A DNA stretch of 64,000 nt, taken from NCBI GenBank assembly GCA_964627455.1, contig CAZVKC010000021.1, positions 1 through 64,000 of the forward strand. Reading direction: 5' to 3'. The first letter of the stretch is position 1. The number at the start of each line of letters is the position of its first letter. Under the pieces are notes generated by a model. It had not been told where the DNA came from. It was given only the letters and a program-made list of their open reading frames with translations, and did not search any database. A program made the position numbers and the translations under genes. The stretch is from F-183 sp964627455 (GTDB lineage Bacteria > Acidobacteriota > Terriglobia > Bryobacterales > Bryobacteraceae). This document shows, piece after piece, positions 26,558 to 32,605 of this stretch.

Positions 26558-27573
26558 CAAAGAACCAACATGCAGTCGCCGTAAGAGAAGAATCTGTATT
26601 TGTTTTCGACCGCGTGGCGATAGGCGGTCATGGTGAGTTCCTTGCCGGCGAAGGCGGCGACGAGCAGGAGCAACGAGGTGGAAGGCAGATGGAAGTTGGT
26701 GAGCAGCGCGCCAACTCTCTGAAACTGGTATCCGGGGTAAATGAAGAGGTCCGTCGAACCGGAGCAGGCTTGTTCGAGCCCGGTGAGCGCCTGAGCTGTT
26801 TCAACCGTGCGAACACTGGTCGTCCCGATGCATACGGCGCGCCTCGATGTTCGGATTCGCGCGGCGTTTTCGGTGTTGACCTGAAAGTGCTCATGGTGCA
26901 AATGAGCCTCTTCGATGACGTCTGTGGACAGCGGTTGAAAGGTTCCGAGCCCAACATGCAACGTGACGTGCGCGATGTCGGCCCCCTGTTGCCGGCAACG
27001 CTCGAGAACTTCGGGCGTGAAGTGCAGTCCGGCAGTTGGGGCGGCGACGGATCCGCGGTTCGCCGCGTAGACTGTCTGATAGCGATCCTTGTCCGCGGTC
27101 GAGTCCGGACGCTTCACATAGGGCGGCAGCGGAACGTGCCCGATGCGGTCGATAATCGCGTCGAAATCATCACGCGCTTCGAATCGGATGAGGCGGAGTC
27201 CGCGATCCATGCGCTCGGTCACGACGCCCTCGAGCATCGGATCGAAGACGATGCGGTGTCCCTGATGCGCGCGCTTGCCGGGCTTCACCAGGACCTTCCA
27301 GGTGAGACGGTCGTTGGTGACCGGCTCAACGAGAAAGACTTCGATCTTGTAGCCTTCCCGCTCTCCGAAGAGGCGCGCCGGCAGAACTTTCGAATCGTTC
27401 AAAACGACGCAGTCGCCGGGCGTAAGATACTCCGGAAGATCCCGAAAAATGCGGTCTTCGATACGACCGGACTCCCGGTGCACGACCAGCATACGGGAGG
27501 CCGATCGATCCGAGAGCGGCTCCTGCGCGATCAACTCGTGCGGGAGTTCATAGTGGAAGTCCGACAGCAGCAT
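26557..27573 (-). CDS. queA: S-adenosylmethionine:tRNA ribosyltransferase-isomerase
   Basis: 338 residues, the family norm, from the ATG at 27571-27573 (the longer open frame upstream is unrelated). It transfers the ribosyl part of SAM to make epoxyqueuosine in tRNA wobble position 34. Signatures: 'DFHYELPHELIAQEPL', 'SRMLVVHRESG', 'GDCVVLNDSKVLPARLFG', 'VAAPTAGLHFT', 'THLHVGLGTFQP'-type ('THVTLHVGLGTFQPL' region) and 'TNFHLPSTSLLLLVAAFAG'. Divergent from tsaD with 39 bases between starts; both act on tRNA. Confidence 0.95.
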   Translation of the reverse strand: MLLSDFHYELPHELIAQEPLSDRSASRMLVVHRESGRIEDRIFRDLPEYLTPGDCVVLNDSKVLPARLFGEREGYKIEVFLVEPVTNDRLTWKVLVKPGKRAHQGHRIVFDPMLEGVVTERMDRGLRLIRFEARDDFDAIIDRIGHVPLPPYVKRPDSTADKDRYQTVYAANRGSVAAPTAGLHFTPEVLERCRQQGADIAHVTLHVGLGTFQPLSTDVIEEAHLHHEHFQVNTENAARIRTSRRAVCIGTTSVRTVETAQALTGLEQACSGSTDLFIYPGYQFQRVGALLTNFHLPSTSLLLLVAAFAGKELTMTAYRHAVENKYRFFSYGDCMLVL

Positions 27574-27601
27574 TCCCAATCTTTCAGTTTGGCATGAACG
27601 G

Positions 27602-27607
27602 TACACT
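27602..27607 (+). promoter_or_regulatory. Candidate -10 hexamer TACACT before tsaD
   Basis: TACACT ends 5 bases before the TTG start of tsaD. No ribosome-binding site lies between, so the mRNA would begin at about the start codon. No -35 is evident. Confidence 0.35.
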
Positions 27608-27612
27608 ACGAT

Positions 27613-28683
27613 TTGAAACTCATTCTGGGCATCGAGTCCTCCTGCGATGAGACAGCCGCGTCCGTCGTGGCGGATGGCCGGCGGATCCTCTCCTCGGTGG
27701 TCGCGTCGCAGTTCGAAACTCACGGAAAATATGGTGGTGTCGTGCCGGAACTGGCATCGCGCGAGCATCTGCGGGCGATCGTGCCGGTCGTGCGCGAAGC
27801 GATGGAAAAGGCCGGCGTTGCGTATCCGGATCTCGCGGCCGTTGCGGTGACGCAGGGGCCGGGACTCATCGGTTCTCTGCTCGTTGGCATCATGCACGCC
27901 AAAGCGATCTCGCTGTCGCACGCTCTGCCGCTGATCGCGGTAAACCACATCGAAGGGCACATCCACGCCGTGCTCATGGACCTCGAGGAAGAGATCGAGT
28001 TTCCGGCGCTGGCGCTCATCGTGAGCGGCGGACATACGCATCTGTTCGAGGTCCGCGAGGGATTCCGTTACCGGCTGCTTGGGCGCACGCGCGACGACGC
28101 CGCGGGCGAGGCGTACGACAAGGTCGCGAAGCTGCTCGGCTACAGCTATCCAGGCGGTCCCATTCTCGACAAGCTTGCGCCGTACGGGCATGCGAGGAGG
28201 TCTGTGTTCACGTCGCCGAAGATGAAGGGGAATGATCTGGACTTCAGCTTCAGCGGCATGAAAACGGCGGCGTTGCGATGGGTGGAAGCGCACGAGATCC
28301 AGGAAGAGATCGCCGTGCGCAAGGCTTTGGGGAAGTCCAAGAGTGCCCCTTCGATTGAAGAGTGGCTGGCTGTGACGCCGCAGCCTACGCGGGATCTGAT
28401 TGCGTCGTTTCAGGCGGCGGTGATCGACGAGCTGTTGCAGCGGGCGACCGCGTCGGCAGCAGAGATCGGCGCCTCGAGCATCGTGATTTCCGGCGGCGTG
28501 GCGTGCAACGCAGGCTTGCGGCGCACGGCTGCGGAGCGCATGCGATTGCCGGTGCTGTTTCCGAAACCGGTGCTGTCGACCGACAACGCCGCGATGATTG
28601 CGGCGGCGGCGTTCCGCAAGTTCGATGCCGGTGAGTTTGCGGATCTCACACTGTCGGCAAGATCTTCGATGCCGCTGGCCTAG
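27613..28683 (+). CDS. tsaD: tRNA N6-threonylcarbamoyladenosine transferase
   Basis: 356 residues. TsaD transfers the threonylcarbamoyl group to A37 of ANN-decoding tRNAs with TsaB/TsaE. Hallmarks: 'LGIESSCDETAASVV', the metal ligands in 'NHIEGHIHAV' (about residues 115-124), 'LIVSGGHTHLFE', 'TRDDAAGEAYDKVAKLLG' and 'SGGVACNAGLR...P...STDNAAMIA'. The start is TTG (27613-27615): it gives the exact expected N-terminus and no in-frame ATG precedes it. It overlaps the convergent methyltransferase gene by four bases. Confidence 0.95.
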   Translation: MKLILGIESSCDETAASVVADGRRILSSVVASQFETHGKYGGVVPELASREHLRAIVPVVREAMEKAGVAYPDLAAVAVTQGPGLIGSLLVGIMHAKAISLSHALPLIAVNHIEGHIHAVLMDLEEEIEFPALALIVSGGHTHLFEVREGFRYRLLGRTRDDAAGEAYDKVAKLLGYSYPGGPILDKLAPYGHARRSVFTSPKMKGNDLDFSFSGMKTAALRWVEAHEIQEEIAVRKALGKSKSAPSIEEWLAVTPQPTRDLIASFQAAVIDELLQRATASAAEIGASSIVISGGVACNAGLRRTAAERMRLPVLFPKPVLSTDNAAMIAAAAFRKFDAGEFADLTLSARSSMPLA

Positions 28684-29279
28684 CGCATCTGCCTGGTGGC
28701 CCAGTAATAGTGATTGTCGCCTTCGTCGAGGGTTTCAGCGTCGAGCGTGAACCCCTCGGTTTTGAGAACTTCTGCGTAAGCGGACCTTCCGAGCGAGATC
28801 GACTTTCGGCCGGTCAGCACATCGTTCCATTCGCAGGCGGGCGCCGGCGCCGTGAAAAGGAACCTGCCGCCTGGCCGCAACGCACGCGCGACTCGCGCGA
28901 TCAAGGCCGTTTGCTGCTCGGTTGTGAGCAGGAACAGAAGTCCCCATGCGACGACTGCATCGAATTGGAGTTCGAAGAAGCCTGGCTCGTCTACGGTGAC
29001 ATCGGCGCATTGGACGTGGACCGAAGGAAACCGCTGTTGAAACGCCTCGACCATTGCGGGTGAGGCGTCAATCGCGTGGAGCTTGCAGCCATACGCCAGT
29101 AATGTTTCGGCGACGGGAATGCCGCATCCACATCCGAGGTCGAGGACTAACGTGCCGGGCGTCAGCGTCTGCGCCCATTCCCGGATCGTGTTCTCGCCGA
29201 TGCGCGCGGTGACCCTTGCGCGAATGAAGGCTGGGGCCGTCGATTCGTATCCGTTCGATCTGTCGCCAGAGGACGTCAC
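28680..29279 (-). CDS. Class I SAM-dependent methyltransferase
   Basis: 199 residues. Motif I is clear ('TLVLDLGCGCGIPVAETLL', about residues 42-60), followed by 'LHAIDASPAMVEAFQQRF' (acidic end of strand 2), 'CADVTV', 'FDAVVAWGLLFLL' and 'RALRPGGRFLFTAP'. The substrate is not evident. It begins 6 bases after hisA in the same direction and is probably the last gene of the histidine transcript. Confidence 0.82.
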   Translation of the reverse strand: MTSSGDRSNGYESTAPAFIRARVTARIGENTIREWAQTLTPGTLVLDLGCGCGIPVAETLLAYGCKLHAIDASPAMVEAFQQRFPSVHVQCADVTVDEPGFFELQFDAVVAWGLLFLLTTEQQTALIARVARALRPGGRFLFTAPAPACEWNDVLTGRKSISLGRSAYAEVLKTEGFTLDAETLDEGDNHYYWATRQMR

Positions 29280-29285
29280 GCTTCG

Positions 29286-29990
29286 CTAGGCGGCGTTGTT
29301 GATGCGTGCGAGCTCCGCGAGATCGAGGCGGCCCGTGTAGATGGCCATTCCGAGCGCGGCGTGAACGTTCATTTGCAGCAGCGCGCGAACGTCATCGAGC
29401 GTGGTGATGCCGCCCGCGGCGGTGATGTCGAGATGCGTAGCGGCGCGCAGGCGGCGGAACCAATCCAGGTCCGTACCCTGCATCATGCCTTCCTTGTCGA
29501 CATACGTGCACAGGAAGCCTCCGGCATACGGCGTCAACTTCGCGATCATCTCTTCTGAGGTGAAGTCCAGCGACTCGCGCCAGCCTTTGATGACGATCTT
29601 GCCGTTCTTCGAATCGAGCGCGATGAGGATCTTTTCGCGGCCGATCGCGGCCGCCACGTCTTCGAGAAACGCAGCGTTGATGCCGTCTTTGGTGAAGGCG
29701 GAGGTCCCGATGATCACCTGGTGCGCGCCCTGTTCGACCAGCTTCTTCGCACGTTCGACGCTGCGAACGCCGCCGCCTACGCGGGCCTTGCAGCGTGCGG
29801 CGAGAAACTCCACGAGGTCATCGTTGGAACCTTTGCCGATCGCTGCGTCGAGGTCGATCACCTGAATCTCGGGGAAGGCGGAGAACTTCCGCAGCATCTC
29901 TTCCGGCGAGTCGCCTTCGAGCGCCTTGTCGCGCCCCTGTACAAGCTGGACGACCTTGCGGTCCATCAAATCGATACAAGGAATGATCAT
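29286..29990 (-). CDS. hisA: Phosphoribosyl-formimino-AICAR-phosphate isomerase
   Basis: 234 residues, a (beta/alpha)8 barrel. It opens ProFAR to PRFAR in histidine synthesis. 'IIPCIDLMDRKVVQLVQG' carries the N-terminal catalytic Asp; the two phosphate loops are 'VGGGVRSVERAKKLVEQGAHQVIIGTSAF' and 'DITAAGGITTLDDVRALL'. The second catalytic Asp is likely in 'CTYVDKEG', a slightly unusual form of the usual T-D-x-x-x-DG. Overlaps hisF by four bases; HisA product is the HisF/HisH substrate. Confidence 0.93.
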   Translation of the reverse strand: MIIPCIDLMDRKVVQLVQGRDKALEGDSPEEMLRKFSAFPEIQVIDLDAAIGKGSNDDLVEFLAARCKARVGGGVRSVERAKKLVEQGAHQVIIGTSAFTKDGINAAFLEDVAAAIGREKILIALDSKNGKIVIKGWRESLDFTSEEMIAKLTPYAGGFLCTYVDKEGMMQGTDLDWFRRLRAATHLDITAAGGITTLDDVRALLQMNVHAALGMAIYTGRLDLAELARINNAA

Positions 29991-30745
29991 GGTCTGGTTG
30001 GGACTCCGGCTGCAATGAGTACGCTCTTGAGGCTGCCCACGGTGTACGTTCCGAAGTGGAAAATCGATGCGGCGAGCGCGGCGTCTGCTTCGCCGTCCTG
30101 AAAGACGCGAACGAAATCATCGGGTCCACCGGCGCCGCCGGATGCGATGACGGGGATCTTCGTCGCGCGAGACACTGTGCGAGTGAGCGGGCAATCAAAA
30201 CCGGTCTGCACACCGTCCGTGTCCATCGACGTCAACAGGATTTCGCCTGCGCCGAGTGATTCACCGCGCTGTGCCCACTCGATGGCGTCGATCCCTTCAT
30301 CGTCACGGCCGCCGCGCGTGAACACGTTCCACGAGCCCTTGCCGTTACGGCGCGCGTCGATCGCGAGGACCACGGCTTGCGCGCCGAACTCCTGCGAGAG
30401 TTCGCTGATCAGTTCGGGACGGCGCACTGCCGCGGTATTGATGCTGACCTTGTCGGCGCCCGCGAGAATCACCTTGCGCGCATCGGCGACTGAACGGATG
30501 CCCCCGCCAACGGTGAGCGGGATGAAGACGCGCCGGGCGGTGCGGGCTACGACGTCCACCATGGTGTCGCGATAGTCGGACGACGCAGTGATGTCGAGGA
30601 ATACGAGTTCGTCGGCGCCCTGCAGGTTGTAGCGTTCGGCCAGTTCGACGGGATCTCCTGCATCGCGAAGGTTCACGAAGTTGACGCCTTTGACGACGCG
30701 GCCCTTATCCACGTCGAGGCAGGGAATGATGCGGCGCGCTAGCAT
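29987..30745 (-). CDS. hisF: Imidazole glycerol phosphate synthase, cyclase subunit
   Basis: 252 residues. 'RIIPCLDVDKGRVVKGVNF' carries the first catalytic Asp, and 'GEILLTSMDTDGVQTGFD' the second. Phosphate loops are 'VGGGIRSVADARKVILAGADKVSINTAA' and 'IASGGAGGPDDFVRVF'. It makes IGP and AICAR using ammonia channelled from HisH. Overlaps hisH upstream (7 bases) and hisA downstream (4 bases). Confidence 0.96.
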   Translation of the reverse strand: MLARRIIPCLDVDKGRVVKGVNFVNLRDAGDPVELAERYNLQGADELVFLDITASSDYRDTMVDVVARTARRVFIPLTVGGGIRSVADARKVILAGADKVSINTAAVRRPELISELSQEFGAQAVVLAIDARRNGKGSWNVFTRGGRDDEGIDAIEWAQRGESLGAGEILLTSMDTDGVQTGFDCPLTRTVSRATKIPVIASGGAGGPDDFVRVFQDGEADAALAASIFHFGTYTVGSLKSVLIAAGVPTRP

Positions 30746-31335
30746 AGCTCGACAAAGTTCCTCATGACCTGGATTCCTACGGGGCCCGATTTTTCGGGGT
30801 GAAACTGCACGGCGTAGATATTGTTGCGTTGCAGCACGGCCGTGTACGGATTCTCATACGTGCAGGTGGCAACGGTCGCGTCACAGACCGGCGCGTAGTA
30901 GCTGTGCGCGAAGTATACATAGGGATGCTCGTCGAGGCGTTCGAGCAAACGGCAGTCCTTCGTGCGATCGAGGCTGTTCCAGCCCATGTGGGGCACGCGG
31001 GCGTGCAATGGGAAGCGAGTGACCGTGCCCGGAAACAGGCTCAGGCCTCGTTGATCCGGCGCCTCTTCGCTGCCATCGAACATGCATTGCAGGCCAATGC
31101 AGATGCCGAGCAGCGGAACGCCCGCTGCGGCGCGTTCCAACACAGGCGCCCGCAAGCCGCGCGCGTCGAGCGCACGCAGCATCTGGCCGAAGTGTCCAAC
31201 GCCCGGCAGGATCACTTTGTCGAATGTTTCCAGGCCTTCGGGTGAGGTGAGGACGCGATAGTCCGCGCCGACCTCCTCGAGAGTATTTGCGACCGAACGC
31301 AGGTTCCCGGCGCCGTAGTCGATGATTGCAATCAT
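30739..31335 (-). CDS. hisH: Imidazole glycerol phosphate synthase, glutamine amidotransferase subunit
   Basis: 198 residues. Class I amidotransferase with 'IAIIDYGAGNLRSV', the oxyanion region 'VILPGVGHFGQML', the nucleophile elbow 'LLGICIGLQCMFD' (catalytic Cys near residue 80) and the His-Glu pair 'YAVQFHPEKSG' near residue 180. It feeds ammonia to HisF. Overlaps the upstream HAD gene by four bases. Confidence 0.95.
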   Translation of the reverse strand: MIAIIDYGAGNLRSVANTLEEVGADYRVLTSPEGLETFDKVILPGVGHFGQMLRALDARGLRAPVLERAAAGVPLLGICIGLQCMFDGSEEAPDQRGLSLFPGTVTRFPLHARVPHMGWNSLDRTKDCRLLERLDEHPYVYFAHSYYAPVCDATVATCTYENPYTAVLQRNNIYAVQFHPEKSGPVGIQVMRNFVELC

Positions 31336-32000
31336 ACGAGAGCCTCGATTTCGTTGACTGTTTCGAGCACGCCAACGGCCTGCTCCTGTTCGAACAACTG
31401 CAGAAGTTCGGCGCGGCGAAGATGACCCGGCGCCGCGATTCCGTAGAACGGCACACCGGCGAGACGAGCGGAACGCGCGTCATCAATGGTGTCGCCGAGA
31501 AAGACGATCTCCGCGCCGGGATGCTCGCGCTGGATCTTGTGCAATCCGTCCGGCGCGGGCTTGCCATTGGCGACGTGCTCCGCGCAAACGCGGGGTGCGA
31601 AGGCAACGTCCGGTGCGAAGCGACGCAGCGTGTGGACTGCGTCCGCTTCCAGGCGTCCCGTGAAAATGCCCAGGCTGTGCCGCGAGGCGAGGCGATGCAG
31701 CATGCCATCAGCGACCAGCCACTCTTCCTGCATCACGTAACCGCCGGGCCCGTGAAAGTAGCCGTTGAACCGCACTTGCACGTCACCGTACGAAACCCTG
31801 ATGCCCTGGTCCGCAAGGATCCGCTGGGTGAGCGCCCAGTCGTTGTTCCAGCCGCCCTGGTTTTTGTAGTCCTCGATGCCGGCAAGCGTGATCAACCCGC
31901 CGAACGACGCCACCGTTTCGACCACGGTCTGGCGATACGAGCGGGTGGGATCGACAAGGACTCCGTCCATGTCGAACACGATCAGCTTACGGCTTGCCAT
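31332..32000 (-). CDS. HAD-superfamily phosphatase inside the histidine operon
   Basis: 222 residues from the ATG at 31998-32000. All HAD motifs are present: I 'VFDMDGVLVDPTRSY' (DxDxV), II 'GIFTGR', III 'GKPAPDG' and IV 'VFLGDTIDDARSARLAG'. A cap domain lies between I and II, as in subfamily IA. It sits between hisI (14-base overlap) and hisH (4-base overlap), so it is certainly co-expressed. No other histidinol-phosphate phosphatase is in the window; by context this is a candidate for that step, but it could instead clear a damaged intermediate. Confidence 0.85.
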   Translation of the reverse strand: MASRKLIVFDMDGVLVDPTRSYRQTVVETVASFGGLITLAGIEDYKNQGGWNNDWALTQRILADQGIRVSYGDVQVRFNGYFHGPGGYVMQEEWLVADGMLHRLASRHSLGIFTGRLEADAVHTLRRFAPDVAFAPRVCAEHVANGKPAPDGLHKIQREHPGAEIVFLGDTIDDARSARLAGVPFYGIAAPGHLRRAELLQLFEQEQAVGVLETVNEIEALV

Positions 32001-32364
32001 AGACTGCTTTGGGGTCGTATGCCCGTTCTTCGTTGACTTTCCATTCGCGGCCTTCGAGCTTGCGGAAGAAGCAGCTCTGGTAGCCTTCGTGACAAACTCC
32101 GGGACCCAGTTCCTCGCACTGCAACACCACAGCGTCGATGTCGCAGTCGGTGTAAATTTCCTTGACGGCGAGCTTGTGGCCCGACGATTCGCCTTTGAGC
32201 CAGAGCTTCTTGCGAGAGCGCGACCAGAAGGTCGCATAGCCTGTGTCGACGGTCATCTTCCACGACTCTTCGTTCATGAATCCGACCATCAGCACGCGGC
32301 CGGTCTTCCAGTCTTGGATGACCGTGGTGACGAGTCCATCGAGTTTTGAGAAATCCAGTTGCAT
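31987..32364 (-). CDS. hisI: Phosphoribosyl-AMP cyclohydrolase
   Basis: 125 residues from the ATG at 32362-32364, which has a TAGGA site; the upstream extension of the frame runs through the attenuator. It opens the adenine ring of PR-AMP, the third step of histidine synthesis. Zinc and magnesium ligands are visible: 'TDCDIDAVVLQCEELGPGVCHEGYQSCFF'. It lacks the HisE pyrophosphohydrolase domain, so hisE must be elsewhere. First structural gene of the operon. Confidence 0.95.
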   Translation of the reverse strand: MQLDFSKLDGLVTTVIQDWKTGRVLMVGFMNEESWKMTVDTGYATFWSRSRKKLWLKGESSGHKLAVKEIYTDCDIDAVVLQCEELGPGVCHEGYQSCFFRKLEGREWKVNEERAYDPKAVYGKP

Positions 32365-32386
32365 AGTTCCTACTGCCTGCCGGGTG

Positions 32387-32422
32387 AAAACGAAAAGCCC
32401 GCTGTGGTATGCACAGCGGGCT
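32387..32422 (-). terminator. Attenuator terminator upstream of hisI
   Basis: On the minus strand AGCCCGCTGTG (32422-32412) pairs perfectly with CACAGCGGGCT (32406-32396) around CATAC, an 11-bp stem. TTTTCGTTTT follows (32396-32387). It ends 22 bases before the hisI start. A segment just after the leader-peptide stop, ACAGCGGCT (32460-32452), nearly copies the terminator 3' arm and can pair with the 5' arm instead (9 bp with one bulged C), giving an antiterminator. Confidence 0.85.
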
Positions 32423-32459
32423 CGACGATGAGAAATCAATAGACGATCGCAAGCCGCTG

Positions 32460-32510
32460 TCAGGCGCCGTGATGGTGGCGATGATGATGGCGGAAAGCAG
32501 CAGTCGTCAT
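32460..32510 (-). CDS. hisL: Histidine operon leader peptide
   Basis: A 16-codon frame, MTTAAFRHHHRHHHGA, with six His codons among seven consecutive positions (8-10 and 12-14) and a TGA stop. It lies between the presumed promoter and an intrinsic terminator ahead of hisI. This is exactly the layout of a ribosome-mediated his attenuator. Ribosome stalling at His codons would leave the segment after the stop free to form the antiterminator; a ribosome at the stop would cover it, so the terminator forms. No ribosome-binding site is visible; the transcript may be leaderless. Too short for ordinary gene calling. Confidence 0.85.
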   Translation of the reverse strand: MTTAAFRHHHRHHHGA

Positions 32511-32518
32511 GAATTTTC

Positions 32519-32549
32519 AGGATAGCATCTTTGCCCCGGAACGCTTCAA
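32519..32549 (-). promoter_or_regulatory. hisLp: Candidate promoter of the histidine operon
   Basis: On the minus strand TTGAAG (32549-32544) lies 19 bases before TATCCT (32524-32519). The spacing is longer than ideal, so the -35 is uncertain. TATCCT ends 8 bases before the hisL ATG, which would put the transcript start at or within two bases of it. Confidence 0.45.
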
Positions 32550-32605
32550 TTAAGTCTGTTTCATGCGCCGCCGCCGCGTGTGTGAGAACATGATGAATTC
32601 GTCAG

